Assembly (NCBI GenBank): GCA_963806495.1
Contig: CAWDYA010000008.1
Span: 186,001-250,000, forward strand
Direction of reading: 5' to 3'
Length of the DNA: 64,000 nucleotides
From: CAWDYA01 sp963806495
GTDB taxonomy: Bacteria; Acidobacteriota; Polarisedimenticolia; JACPZX01; DASXTC01
Below are positions 51,371 through 61,617 of the stretch, piece after piece; the first letter of the stretch is position 1; every line of letters starts with the position of its first letter. The notes below the pieces were generated by a model. It ran no database searches. It was not told the origin of the DNA and saw only the letters and a list, made by a program, of their open reading frames with translations. A program made the position numbers and the translations under genes.

Positions 51371-54264
51371 TCAGTTCGAGCCACGCAGCAGGACGATGTC
51401 ACGGTTGACGATCCCCTGGCTCAGGATCGCGCTCTTCCCGTCGGCGGCCCAGTGGGACTCGAAGATGTCACCTGTGCGGAAGTCGGTCAGCGGCCGTGCC
51501 TTGCCGCCCGGAGTCCAGGTCCAGATGTTGCCGACCTGCCCCGTTCGCACGTAGAACAGCAGGTCCCGACCGTCCCGCGACCACTCGTGCCATCCCATCC
51601 GTCCTTCCGGCGGTGTCAGTAGCGCAACGGGCGCTCCGCCGGCGACCCGCCACCTCATCAGGGTGCGCACGGTGTCTTCCTCCTTGACATAGTCGAACCC
51701 TTTGCTGTCGGGCGACCAGTCGAGCGACACGAGGCGTGACGGGGGGACGAACGTGCCGAGCGGCTCCCCGCCCTCCGCGGGAACAACCACGCGCACGTTC
51801 CGGACCTGGTCACCCTCAGGGCGGAACACCGAGTACGCGATCAGCCTGCCGTCGGGCGAGAACTGCGCGCCGAGCCCGTCCGCAGCGATCTCGACGGGGT
51901 CGCCGCCGGTCGTGGGGCTGCTGAGGATCCTCCTGGGTGTGTCGTTGTGGTTGAACAGGAACCGGCTGCCGTCCGGGGAGACATTCTGCAGCTGCTCACC
52001 CTTCCCCTTCGTGAGCTGAACGAGGTCGCCCCTGTCCAGATCCAGCTTCCAGATGTGGGGGACCATGTCGCGCCCGACGGCCATGAACAGAGCAGTCGGT
52101 GCCTCTCTGGCAACCTGGACCCGGAACACCGCGAGGAGCGTATCGGGGGTCAGCCTGCGGCGCGATGTTCCGTCGGCGCCCAGGGACCAGAGCGGCAGAG
52201 ATGTCCCGTCAGGCGAGGTGAGCAGGATCGAATCCGTCGGAGGCGGGCCGCAGTTCGTTCACTCTGCCGCTGTTCGAGGAGCCGGTCGTGACCTGTCGCG
52301 GGCCGCCATCTCCCTCGAGGGACGCCTCGTAGATGTTCGCGTTGCGGGTGTCGCGGGTGGCGGCGATGGTCTTCCCGTCGGCGGTGGCGGTGAGATCGTA
52401 ATACTGGTTGATGTCGTTCGTGAGCCGGCTTTCGGAGCCACCGGGATACGACAGCCTGAAGATCTGGGACACGAAGCCGGCACCGATGTCGAGGGCCGAG
52501 AGGGCGAGGCCGTCGTCGCCGAGCCAGGCGATGCTGCCGATTTCGGGGCTCTGGTGGACATCGCCCGCCTGGACACGCCGGCCGTCGGACAGCTCGAAGG
52601 TGACCACCTCCAATCGGATACCCGCTTCGGTGTCGAGCACCACCGTGGCGACGCGCGCGCCGTCCGGGGACCAGGCGGGACGGATGGCCAGTGGGAGTTG
52701 CTCGGGCTGCACGACCTTCCCCAGCATCCGCTCGGCGCCCGAGGCGAGATCCGCGACCATCAGCAGCGTCTCGCCCTTCTGGGGAACGCCCCGGATGAAG
52801 GCGACCTGCCTGCCGTCGGGCGAGAAACCCACAGGAGAATCGACGTCGAAGAGGCGCTTGCGTGAGGCGCCGCCCAGCGACGGGATCTCGAACAGCGCGC
52901 TGTAGCTCTGGTTGTCCGGATCCCGCCGCAGGTAGTACAGGTACTCCCCGTCGGCGGAGAAGCTCAGTCCCCTTACCGGGATGTTCTGTGGCGGCATCAC
53001 CTGCACCTCGCTTCCGGTCGCCACCTGCGTGACCTGGATCCCCACAAGGCCGTCGTTGGCCCTCAGGGTCGCCAGATACCTTCCGTCGGGCGAGATGGCC
53101 GCGTTCATGATGTCGCTGCCGCCCGTGACGCTCGTCATCCTCATCGTCTGGAACGGCTCCTGCGAGGGGGCCTCGGCGGTGCGTACCCCCATCCAGGACC
53201 AGAGGCCGAACGCGACCCCGGCAAGGCCGATCGCCACGGCGGCGATGATGCCGACGGTCATCCCCGTGCGCCGCTGGAGCGGAGCCACGGCGCCCGAGGC
53301 ACCTATGGAGGTGCCCGATGCGGCCGAGGCCGAAAGCGCCTCGTACTCGTCGACGATCTCGCGCAGTTCGATCGCCACGTCCTTGATCGACTGGAACCGC
53401 TGGTCGGGGCTCTTGGCGAGACACCGGCGGATCAGCCGCCTGACCTCGGACGGCACGCCTTCGCTCACCTCGCTGACATCGATCGGCTTCTCGTTGAGTA
53501 TCTTGTGCATCGTCTCGATGTCCGAGTCGGCCACGAACGGACGCTGCCGGGTGGCCGCCTCGTACAGGATGCAGCCGAAGGAGAAGACGTCCGACCGGTG
53601 GTCGACCGCCTTGCCGCGGACCTGCTCGGGGGACATGTAGCCGACCGTCCCCACGATGCCGCCCCCGCCGGTCAGATCGGCCATCTCGGTCGGGGCGCTG
53701 GTCATGTCCGACCCGCCGCTCTGCCTCTCGGTCAGCTTGGCCAGACCGAAGTCGAGCACCTTCGCGTAGCCGTCGCGGGTCACCATGATGTTGCCCGGCT
53801 TCAGGTCGCGATGGACGATCCCGGCGGCATGGGCCTTGGCCAGGCCGTCGGCCGCCTGCGCCAGATAGCCGAGCAGCGTCCGCAGATCGGCCTTCTCGCG
53901 GTGGATCATCTCCTTGAGCGTCTCGCCGGTCACCAGCTCCATGGCGATGAAGTGGACCGGCTCGGTCGCGCCCTCCTCCGGTGCGTCCGAATCCTCCGAC
54001 GCCCGCACGACATCCTGGCCGATCTCGTAGATCGTCACGATGTGCGGATGGCTCAGCGACGAGGCCGATTTGGCCTCGAGGATGAAGCGGCGAACCCGCT
54101 CCTCGTTGCGTACCAGCTCTCGGCGGCAGGATCTTGAGCGCGACGTTGCGCTCCAGGGTGAGATCGTGGGCGAGATACACCTCGCCCATCCCGCCGGCCC
54201 CGAGGGGGCCGACGACACGGTAGTGGGAGATCAGATTTCCGGGCTGAAGGGTTCTCGTCACCAT
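51371..54264 (-). CDS. Receptor-like Ser/Thr kinase with TolB-like sensor domain (two frame breaks)
   Basis: From ATG 54264. First part LISHYRVVGPLGAGGMGEVY, ALKILP; one extra base near 54124 shifts the frame, which continues RELVRNEERVRRFILEAKSA and the full kinase core: IVHRDLKPGNIMVTRDGY, DFGLAKLTERQ, GTVGYMSPEQVRGKAVDHRS. A membrane span (MTVGIIAAVAIGLAGVAFGL) precedes a TolB-like propeller (SPDGRYLATLRA, FSPDGRQVAFIRG, FDPDG-type blades). A second break near 52225 leads to the end (FRVQVAREAPTALFMAVG ... DIVLLRGSN). Total about 963 residues when repaired. It is a paralogue of the kinase at 2462-5053, and the lipase-like gene follows. Confidence 0.88.
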
Positions 54265-54539
54265 GATGAATCGCCGCTCATCGTACCCGGTCGCGTGTCC
54301 CCTGTCCACAGGCGCAGCGCCGCGACGGCCCATCCGTCCTCTTGAATACGAATGGGGAGCCTCGTGGTTCCGGGCGACCATGCGGTGACCGATGGCATCG
54401 ACGCCGCCATGATGATATCCGGCTCATTTCGCCGGATCGATAAATGATTTATTTGACTATAGCGCCACAGAACAGCTGTTGATATATCATACACTTGAGA
54501 GCAGAGGATCCCGAGAAGCCACTTTCATGGGAGGCCAGC
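54265..54539. other. AT-richer divergent promoter region
   Basis: The 275 bases between the kinase and the HMG-CoA-synthase-like gene are less GC-rich than the surroundings from about 54410 to 54500. They hold TTGACT at 54453 and a GATATATC palindrome at 54481, but the spacing does not fit a clear -35/-10 pair. No gene seen. Confidence 0.35.
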
Positions 54540-55589
54540 ATGGCAGGCATCGTGGGATACGGGGCGTACGTCCCGCGCAACAGGATAAAGACGGAGGAGA
54601 TCGCCCGTCAGTGGGGCAAGGACCCGGCTGCGATCAGCCGGGGGCTCCTGCTCAAGGAAAAGACGGTCCCGGGGCTCGACGAGGACACGATCACCATCTC
54701 CGTCGCTGCGGCCCGCGCCGCCATCGGCACGGGCCGGGCTCGATCCACGCCGCATCGGCGCGATCTACATCGGCTCGGAGTCCCACCCGTACGCCGTCAA
54801 GCCGAGCGGCACCGTGGTCGCCGAGGCCCTGGGCATCGGGCACCGACGTGCACGTCGCCGACTTCGAGTTCGCCTGCAAGGCCGGCACCGAGGCCATGTT
54901 CGTGGCGCACGGGCTGGTCGAATCCGGGCCAGGTGGAGTACGCCCTCGCCATCGGCGCCGACACCTCCCAGGGCGCCCCCAACGACGCGCTGGAGTTCTC
55001 CGCCTCGGCCGGCGGGGCGGCCTACATCTTCGGCAAGCGCGACCCGCTGGTCGAGGTGCTCGACACGGTGAGCTTCACCAGCGACACGCCCGACTTCTGG
55101 CGCCGCGAGGGAGAGTTCTACCCGCGCCACGGCGGCCGCTTCACGGGAGACCCGGCCTACTTCAAGCACGTGCTGGGCGCCACGCGGGCCATGCTGGAAA
55201 AGACGAAGCTCAAGCCGGCCGACTTCCGGTATGCCGTCTTTCACATGCCCAACGGCAAGTTCCCGCTCGCCGCGGCGAAGACGCTGGGCTTCAGCCGCGA
55301 GCAGGTGGAGCAGGGATGGGTCGTGCCCCGGATGGGCAACACCTACTCCGGGTCGTCGCCCACGGGCCTGGCCGCGGTGCTCGACGTGGCCGCGCCCGAC
55401 GACCTGATCCTGATCACGTCGTTCGGATCCGGCGCCGCCAGCGACTCGTTCGTCCTGCGGGCCACGCAGCTCCTGCCGGAGAGACGCGGCCGCGCGGCCA
55501 CGGTGCACGCGATGCTGGACGACGCGCGGCGCTATCTGACCTACGGGGAGTATGCGAAGTACCGGGAGAAGATCATTCTCAACGACTGA
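54540..55589 (+). CDS. Archaeal-type hydroxymethylglutaryl-CoA synthase (frame breaks near 54735-54930)
   Basis: About 350 residues from ATG 54540 (GGGAGG upstream). Start AGIVGYGAYVPRNRIKTEEI is typical of archaeal HMG-CoA synthases. In three frames across the breaks: GAIYIGSESHPYAVKPSG-like sequence, the catalytic Cys in VADFEFACKAGTEAMF, then continuous QVEYALAIGADTSQGAPNDA, HMPNGKFPLAAAKTLGF (His) and NTYSGSSPTGLAAVLDVA (Asn/Ser site). It condenses acetyl-CoA with acetoacetyl-CoA. At least two single-base indels lie between 54735 and 54930. It starts a synthase-thiolase-DUF35 trio; in archaea these three proteins form one complex. A PhlA-like acyltransferase subunit is the alternative. 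Confidence 0.8.
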   Translation: MAGIVGYGAYVPRNRIKTEEIARQWGKDPAAISRGLLLKEKTVPGLDEDTITISVAAARAAIGTGRARSTPHRRDLHRLGVPPVRRQAERHRGRRGPGHRAPTCTSPTSSSPARPAPRPCSWRTGWSNPGQVEYALAIGADTSQGAPNDALEFSASAGGAAYIFGKRDPLVEVLDTVSFTSDTPDFWRREGEFYPRHGGRFTGDPAYFKHVLGATRAMLEKTKLKPADFRYAVFHMPNGKFPLAAAKTLGFSREQVEQGWVVPRMGNTYSGSSPTGLAAVLDVAAPDDLILITSFGSGAASDSFVLRATQLLPERRGRAATVHAMLDDARRYLTYGEYAKYREKIILND

Positions 55590-55605
55590 CATCGGAGGAG
55601 GAGTT

Positions 55606-56759
55606 ATGCGTGAAGTGGCGATCGTCGCCACGGGGATGACGCGGTTCGGCGAGCTGTGGGAGTGGAGCCTGCGCGACCTGTTCGTCGAGGCCGCGACCGA
55701 GGCGCTGCGCGGCGCGCGCGCGGATCGGGTCGATTCCATATACGTGGGGAACATGTCGGCCGGACAGTTCGTCGGCCAGGAGCATATCGGCCCCCTGATG
55801 GCGGACGCGCTCGGAATGGAGGGCGTCGCGGCCGACGCGGGTCGAGTCGGCGTGCGCCTCGGGGGGCGTCGCGCTGAGGATGGCATACATGGACGTGGCC
55901 TCGGGGACGAGCGATCTGGTGATCGCCGCCGGCGTGGAGAAGATGACCGACGGCGCCGATGTCACCAACGTGCTGGCCACCGCCTCGGACCAGGAGAACG
56001 AGGTGTACCACGGTGTCACCTTTCCCGGCCTGTACGCGATGATCGCGCGGGCCCACATGGAGACACACGGCACCACCGAGGAGGATCTCGCCTGGGTCTC
56101 GGTCAAGAACCACACGCCACGGCGCCATGAACCCCAAGGCGCAGTTCCGGCGCAAGGTGACCCTGCAGGAGGTGCTCGGCATCGTCGTTGGTGGCTGAGC
56201 CGCTCCGGCTCCTGCACTGCTCGCCGGTCAGCGACGGGGCGGCCGTCGTGCTGCTCTGCCCGCTCGATCAGGCCTCCCGCTACACCGACGCTCCGGTGAA
56301 GATCACCGGCAGCGGGCTCGGCCACGGCCCCCATCGCGCTGGCGCAGCGCCGGGAGCCCTCGTACCTCGAGGCGGTCCAGCGGTCCGCCGAGCGCGCCTT
56401 CCGCATGGCGGGGATCGGGCCGAACGCAGTTCAAGTCGCTGAAGTGCACGACTGCTTCGCGATCGCCGAGATCTGCTGTATCGAGGCACTCGGCTTCGCG
56501 GACCGCGGCCGCGGCGGCGAGTGCGCCCGCAGCGGCTATGACGGCGCTGGGCGGGAAGATCCCGGTCAACACGAGCGGCGGTCTCAAGTCGAAGGGCCAC
56601 CCGGTGGGAGCCACCGGCGTGGCGCAGGCGATCGAGATCGTCGAACAGCTCCAGGGCAGGGCCGGCGAGCGACAGGTCAAGGACGCCCATGTCGGTCTGG
56701 CCCAGAACATGGGCGGATCGGGCGCGAGCTCCGTCGTCCACGTCTTTCAGAGGGTGTGA
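55606..56759 (+). pseudogene. Thiolase (acetyl-CoA acetyltransferase, SCP2/archaeal type), multiple indels
   Basis: ATG 55606 with GGAGGAGG upstream. The protein is split over three frames by about six single-base indels (near 55850, 56110, 56185, 56325, 56425 and 56525), but all landmarks are present. They are REVAIVATGMTRFGELWEWS, the nucleophile Cys in VESACASGGVALRMAYMD, VEKMTDG, NPKAQFRRKVTLQEVL, HDCFAIAEICCIEALGF, the catalytic His in GGLKSKGHPVGATGVAQAIE, and AQNMGGSGASSVVHVF at the end. In the archaeal complex it makes acetoacetyl-CoA and passes it to the synthase. The density of indels with intact protein suggests consensus errors. Confidence 0.78.
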
Positions 56760-56761
56760 AC

Positions 56762-57155
56762 ATGCCAAGTCCGCGATACTGGAGAGAGATCCCGGCACGA
56801 TACAGGCTGGAGGCCGCGAAGTGCGGAGGCTGCGGCGCGGTCACCTATCCCGCGCGCAAGGTCTGCCCGGCATGCCGGTCGGATCGACACGAGACGGTCA
56901 GGCTGTCGCGCAAGGGAAAGGTGATCACTTCCACGGTGATCCACGTGGCTCCCGCCGACTTCACGATGCAGGCCCCCTACGCCATGGCCCTGGTGGAGAC
57001 CCCGGAAGGAGCCCGGCTCATGGCGCAGGTGGTGGACTGCGATCCGGCCGACAGTCCGGCCGGGCATGGAGGTGGGCCTCGAGTTCAGGCGGATCCGCAG
57101 CGAAGGCCACGGCGGCATTCTGTGCTACGGGCACAAGGGGGTTCCGGCGGCGTAG
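56762..57155 (+). CDS. DUF35/OB-fold Zn-ribbon protein, thiolase-HMGCS partner (one indel)
   Basis: About 130 residues from ATG 56762, two bases after the thiolase stop. SPRYWREIPARYRLEAAKCG leads into a rubredoxin-like zinc ribbon (CGGCGAVTYPARKVCPACRS), then the OB-fold (GKVITSTVIHVAPADFTMQA, MALVETPEGARLMAQVVDCD). One base shift near 57055 is needed to reach PGMEVGLEFRRIRSEGHGGI, LCYGHKGVPAA-stop at 57153-57155. In archaea this protein bridges thiolase and HMG-CoA synthase and carries the acyl-CoA; in PhlACB-type acyltransferases the third subunit is of the same family. Confidence 0.8.
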
Positions 57156-57165
57156 GGAGGTGCGC

Positions 57166-57345
57166 ATGCAGAAGATCAGGATTTCCTGCGAGCTGAGCGA
57201 GGAGACCTACGGCGCGTACCAGGAGGAGGCGCGCCGGCTGGGCGTGACGACGGAGAGCCTCGTGGAGAAGACGGTCTGCAGGCTGCTCCACGAGATGGAG
57301 GACGAGCTGAAGCAGGTCGAGGATCATCCAATCATCCCGTCCTGA
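57166..57345 (+). CDS. Small ribbon-helix-helix-like protein
   Basis: 59 residues from ATG 57166; GGGAGG lies five bases upstream. The sequence starts with a strand (KIRISCELSEETYGAYQEEA), followed by two helices (RRLGVTTESLVEKTVCRLLH, EMEDELKQVED), the fold pattern of CopG/Arc-type DNA-binding proteins. The match is to fold rather than a named family. Eleven bases after the DUF35 gene, it is probably co-transcribed with the trio and could regulate it. Confidence 0.6.
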   Translation: MQKIRISCELSEETYGAYQEEARRLGVTTESLVEKTVCRLLHEMEDELKQVEDHPIIPS

Positions 57346-57417
57346 GTCGGTGCGTCTTGACCGGGGCCTCCCGGTGACCGGACAATGGGCGACGTCACGC
57401 TCATCCGGGAGGTGCCC

Positions 57418-58953
57418 ATGTCCGAGCCGAACTCACGTCCGTCACCGGACTCCCAAACGGGCGACATGCCCGCTGAGGAGTTCCGCGCCGCCGGCCATCG
57501 CCTGATCGACTGGATCGCCGATTACATGGAGCACGCGGATCGCTACCCGGTGCTCGCGCGAACCGCCCCGGTGACACGCGCCGCCGGCTGCCCCGTCATC
57601 CGCCCGAACGACCCGAGCCGCTCGACACGATCCTCTCCGACTTCGAGACGATCATCCTTCCCGGCGTGACCCACTGGAACCATCCCGCCTTCTTCGCCTA
57701 CTTCTCGATCACCGGGTCGGGGCCCGGCGTGCTCGGCGAGCTTCTGAGCGGAGCCCTCAACGTCAACGCGATGCTCTGGAAGACCTGCCCCGCAGCGAGC
57801 GAGCTGGAGGAGGTGGTCCTGGGATGGCTGCGCGAGATGCTGGGGCTGCCGGAGACCTTCACCGGCGTGGTGATGGACACCGCCTCGGTGGCGAGCCTCG
57901 TGGCGATCGCCGCCGCGCGCGAGCGGGTCGAGGGGCTCGACGCCCGGGAGAAAGGGCTGGCCGGGCGGCAGGGCGTGCCGCGCCTGCGGCTGTACACCTC
58001 CGAGCAGTCCCACTCCTCGATCGAGAAGGCCGCCATCACGCTCGGCGTGGGTCTCGAGGGAGTGCGCCGGATCCCGGTCGACAGCGATTACAGGATGCGG
58101 CCCGAAGCCCTCGCAGCCGCGATCGCGGAGGACCGGGCGGCCGGATGGCGGCCGTTCTGCGCCGTGGCCACCGTGGGCACGACCTCCACCACCAGCGTCG
58201 ACCCCGTCGGCGCCATCGCCTCGATCTGCGCCGACGAGGGACTCTGGCTCCACGTCGACGCCGCCTACGCGGGCAGCGCCGCCGTGGTCCCGGAGCATCA
58301 GGAGATCCTCGCCGGCTGCGAGCGCGCCGACTCGTTCGTGTTCAACCCGCACAAGTGGCTCTTCACCCCGTTCGACTTCAGCGCCTTCTACACGCGGCAT
58401 CCCGGGGCGGTGCGCGCCGCCTTCAGCCTCGTGCCCGAATATCTCAGGACGCCCGAGGACCCCGAGGCCCGCAACTACATGGACTACGGGGTGCAGCTCG
58501 GGCGGCGCTTCCGTGCGTTGAAGATGTGGTTCGTGCTGCGCTACTTCGGCCGTACCGGAATCGTCGCCCGGCTCAGACGGCACATCTCCTGGGCGCACGA
58601 GCTGGCCGGCTGCGATCGACGCCGACGCCGGGTTCGAGCGTCTGGCGCCGGTGCCGTTCAGCGTCGTCTGCTTCCGCGCGTGTCCCGCGGAGGTGGCCGC
58701 CCGTCTTGTCACGGCGGGCGACGAGGAGCGTGCCGGGATCGAGTCATGGCTCGACCGGCTCAACCAGGCACTGATGGATGCGGTCAACGCGACCGGCGAG
58801 GCGTATCTGTCGCACACCCGGCTCGGCGGGAGGCTGACGCTGAGGGTGGCCATCGGGAACCTGAGGACGGGACGATTGCACATCGAGCGGTGCTGGGAGA
58901 TCCTGCGCGAGGAGGCTGCGAGAACGGTTGCCCTCATCGGGAAGCCGGGGTAG
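57418..58953 (+). CDS. PLP-dependent aromatic amino-acid decarboxylase family (two frame breaks)
   Basis: From ATG 57418 (GGGAGG upstream; ATG 57385 is the alternative). Frame breaks occur near 57610 and 58615. N-terminus: EEFRAAGHRLIDWIADYMEH, the group II decarboxylase start. Middle: THWNHPAFFAYFSITGSGPG, the Asp of the cofactor site in LWLHVDAAYAGSAAVVPEHQ, and the Schiff-base lysine in FNPHKWLFTPFDFSAFY. C-terminus after the second break: PFSVVCFRACPAEVAAR, LRVAIGNLRTGRLHIERCWE. About 500 residues when repaired, the size of DOPA/tryptophan decarboxylases. Substrate is not determined. It lies 12 bases before the OPT transporter. Confidence 0.85.
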
Positions 58954-58965
58954 AGTACCCATCCC

Positions 58966-60921
58966 ATGAGCGAGCACCGCCCGTACGTCCCCGACGACAC
59001 ATCGATGGCGGACTGGTCCTGGCGCGGTCTCGTCCTGGGCATCCTGTTCGGCGCCATCCTCGGCTCGGCGAACGCCTACCTCGGCCTCAAGGTGGGCCTG
59101 ACCATCAGCACCTCGATACCGCTGGCGGTGATCATGGTGGCCGCCTTCACCGCGCTGCGCCCGCTGCTCGGCCGGGCGACCATCCTCGATGTCAACATCG
59201 GCCAGACGGCAGGGTCCGCCTCCTCCTCGCTGGCTTCCGGGACGATCTTCACCATCCCCGCGCTGTTCATGTGGAACCTGGCGCCCGCGCTCGGCGAGGG
59301 GTTCCTGCAGGTCTCGCTGCTGGCTCTGTGCGGCGGCGTGCTCGGCATCCTGTTCATGATCCCGCTGCGGCCGTTCCTGATCGTGCAGGAGCACCGCGTG
59401 CTCCCCTACCCCGAGGGGACCGCGTCGGCCGCCGTGCTGATCGCCGCCGATGAGGGTGGCACCCGGGCCCGGCCGGTCTTCCTCGGTCTCGCCGTGGGCG
59501 CCATCTACAAGGCGGTCCTCGGGCTGGGCAAACTCTGGCCCGAGGAGGTCGACCTGCGTGTGCCCGTGCTCAAGAAGGCGGAGATCGGGCTCGAAGCGAC
59601 ACCGGCGCTGCTCGGCGTCGGCTACGTTCTGGGCTACCGGATCTCGGCCATCATGGTGGCCGGCGGCCTGCTCTCCTGGCTCGGCCTGATCCCGCTGATG
59701 GCGCTCTTCGGCGAGCAGCTCACCTCTCCGCTCTTCCCGCATCTCTTCCCGCAGGGAACGGAGCCCAGGCTGATCGCGGACATGAGCGCGTCGGAGATCT
59801 GGAGCCGCTACATACGCTACGTGGGTGCCGGGGCGGTGGCCACTGCGGGAATCATCGCCGTGATCAAGGCGCTGCCCGTGATGATCGCCTCCGTGAGGGA
59901 GGGGTTCCGCGGCCTGATGGCGCGGGGGGAGATGGCAATGAAGCGGCCGCCGCGCACGGCGCGCGATCTCTCGATGGCGGTGGTTTTCGTCGGGATGGGG
60001 GCGGTGGTTCTGCTGCTCGCGCTGCTGCCGCACGTCATCGGCGGCGGCGCCCCGCTGCTGTTCCGGGCCGTGGCCGCATTATGCATCGCGGTATTCGCCT
60101 TCCTGTTCGTGACGGTTTCCTCGCGGATCGTCGGGCTGGTGGGCGTAACCTCCAACCCGACGTCCGGGATGGCGATCGTGACCCTGATCGGCACCAGCGT
60201 CCTGTTCTACTCGCTGGGATGGACGGACACCTTCGGCAAGATCACGGTGCTGACCATCGGCACGGTCGTTTGCGTGGCCGCGTCGATCGCCGGCGACATC
60301 TCGCAGGACCTCAAGACCGGGTACCTGATCGGCGCCACGCCGGCAAGACAGCAGACTGCCGAGCTTCTCGGCGTCGTGTTCAATGCCTGGGCGATCGCCG
60401 GCGTGGTGCTGCTGCTCGGAACGCAGTACGGATTCGGCGGCGTCGACTTTCCGGCTCCGCAGGCCACCCTCATGAAGACGGTCATCGACGGCGTCCTCAA
60501 CGCGAACCTCCCGTGGGGGCTGGTCCTGACCGGGGCCTCGTTCGCCATCGTGTCGGAGATGCTGGGTATCCCGTCGCTCGCCTTCGCCGTCGGCATCTAC
60601 CTGCCGCTGTCGACCATGACACCCGTGTTCGCGGGCGGCTGTCTGAGGGCGCTCGTGGAGAGACGCTCCGCGCGCGACAACGAGAACGAGGAAACGGCTC
60701 GCTCGCAGACCGAGCAGGGGGTCCTGTTCGGCTCCGGGCTGATCGCGGGCGAGGGGGTCATGGGGATAGGCATCGCGCTCGTGGCGCTTCTCCTCGGACG
60801 CCGCCCGCCCGGCCTCGGCTTCGAGCTCACCGGGACGGCCGGGGCCGCCGTTTCGCTCGCGGGATTCGCCCTGCTGTGCTGGCTGCTGTGGCGCAGCGCC
60901 AGGACCCGCACCGCGGCCTGA
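58966..60921 (+). CDS. OPT-family oligopeptide transporter
   Basis: 651 residues with about 15 membrane spans. Family landmarks are NAYLGLKVGLTISTSIPLAV, the NIGQTAGSASSSLASGTIFT region, LPYPEGTASAAVLIAADEGG and LGTQYGFGGVDFPAPQATLM. It imports small peptides or related solutes with protons; bacterial members of this subgroup are poorly studied. An open frame without breaks, in contrast to the preceding genes. It is co-oriented with the decarboxylase, 12 bases away, which suggests a shared transcript and perhaps a link between peptide uptake and amino-acid decarboxylation. Confidence 0.9.
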   Translation: MSEHRPYVPDDTSMADWSWRGLVLGILFGAILGSANAYLGLKVGLTISTSIPLAVIMVAAFTALRPLLGRATILDVNIGQTAGSASSSLASGTIFTIPALFMWNLAPALGEGFLQVSLLALCGGVLGILFMIPLRPFLIVQEHRVLPYPEGTASAAVLIAADEGGTRARPVFLGLAVGAIYKAVLGLGKLWPEEVDLRVPVLKKAEIGLEATPALLGVGYVLGYRISAIMVAGGLLSWLGLIPLMALFGEQLTSPLFPHLFPQGTEPRLIADMSASEIWSRYIRYVGAGAVATAGIIAVIKALPVMIASVREGFRGLMARGEMAMKRPPRTARDLSMAVVFVGMGAVVLLLALLPHVIGGGAPLLFRAVAALCIAVFAFLFVTVSSRIVGLVGVTSNPTSGMAIVTLIGTSVLFYSLGWTDTFGKITVLTIGTVVCVAASIAGDISQDLKTGYLIGATPARQQTAELLGVVFNAWAIAGVVLLLGTQYGFGGVDFPAPQATLMKTVIDGVLNANLPWGLVLTGASFAIVSEMLGIPSLAFAVGIYLPLSTMTPVFAGGCLRALVERRSARDNENEETARSQTEQGVLFGSGLIAGEGVMGIGIALVALLLGRRPPGLGFELTGTAGAAVSLAGFALLCWLLWRSARTRTAA

Positions 60922-60945
60922 GCCGGCTGCCCCCGATCCCTTCCG

Positions 60946-61512
60946 TCAGTGCGAGTAGACCGGCGTCACCACCGGGCGAAGGATGTACTTCCCGTTCCCG
61001 GTCTGGTTCACCTGCACCGACTGGTCGGCTGCGAAGTCGAGAGTGATCTCCATCGTCTCGTCCACTCCCACGTCGAACGGAATCGGGATGTCCACCTTGT
61101 TCGAGTCGATCTTGAGCGTCTCGGTGGTGCCGTCCGTCATGTCCATCGTCGCGGAGGAGATCTCCAGCCGTATGCGGTTGTACATGCCGGCCGGGACTTC
61201 GCCGCTCGCGAGCAGCGCCGTGGCGCCTCCGCTGAGCGTCAGCAGATCATAGGTGGCCGGGTGGGTCATGAGCTGGATCGGGGGAGGCGTGGAGCCGTCG
61301 TTCAGCATCGCGCCATAGACGATCACGCCGTCGATCGCCACGTTGACGCTCGCCACGGTCGACATGTCGATCGGAGCATCCGTCAGGTTGACGTCGACGT
61401 GCCCGGTACCCGAGGAGAAGGACGCGCTTCCCGAGCCGTTGGTGCCGCTGCAGGCTGTCAGCAGAAGGATGGAAAAGAAGCAGGCGAAGTACACTCCGGG
61501 TGTGGCTTTCAT
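60946..61512 (-). CDS. DUF4382-domain lipoprotein
   Basis: 188 residues. Lipobox LLTACSG at residues 17-22 predicts lipid anchoring. GHVDVNLTDAPIDMSTVASV opens a DUF4382 domain (family pattern GxxxVxLTDAP), followed by VNVAIDGVIVYGAMLNDGST and a final beta-rich NKVDIPIPFDVGVDETMEIT. The domain is thought to bind extracellular ligands but has no known function. Convergent with the OPT gene. Common in Acidobacteriota and Bacteroidota. Confidence 0.85.
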   Translation of the reverse strand: MKATPGVYFACFFSILLLTACSGTNGSGSASFSSGTGHVDVNLTDAPIDMSTVASVNVAIDGVIVYGAMLNDGSTPPPIQLMTHPATYDLLTLSGGATALLASGEVPAGMYNRIRLEISSATMDMTDGTTETLKIDSNKVDIPIPFDVGVDETMEITLDFAADQSVQVNQTGNGKYILRPVVTPVYSH

Positions 61513-61617
61513 CGCTTCCCTCCTATGATCGAATTGTCTGGCGGGGCACAGACAGCATAGGACAGATCCGCCCCTGGCGTCAAAGAAATCCGCCGGGAAG
61601 CCGTACCCCGCAAGGGG

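Noticed and set aside
54453..54490. TTGACT plus TATATC as a sigma-70 promoter
   Set aside because: Spacing of over 20 bases is outside the normal range; kept only as a note on the AT-rich stretch.
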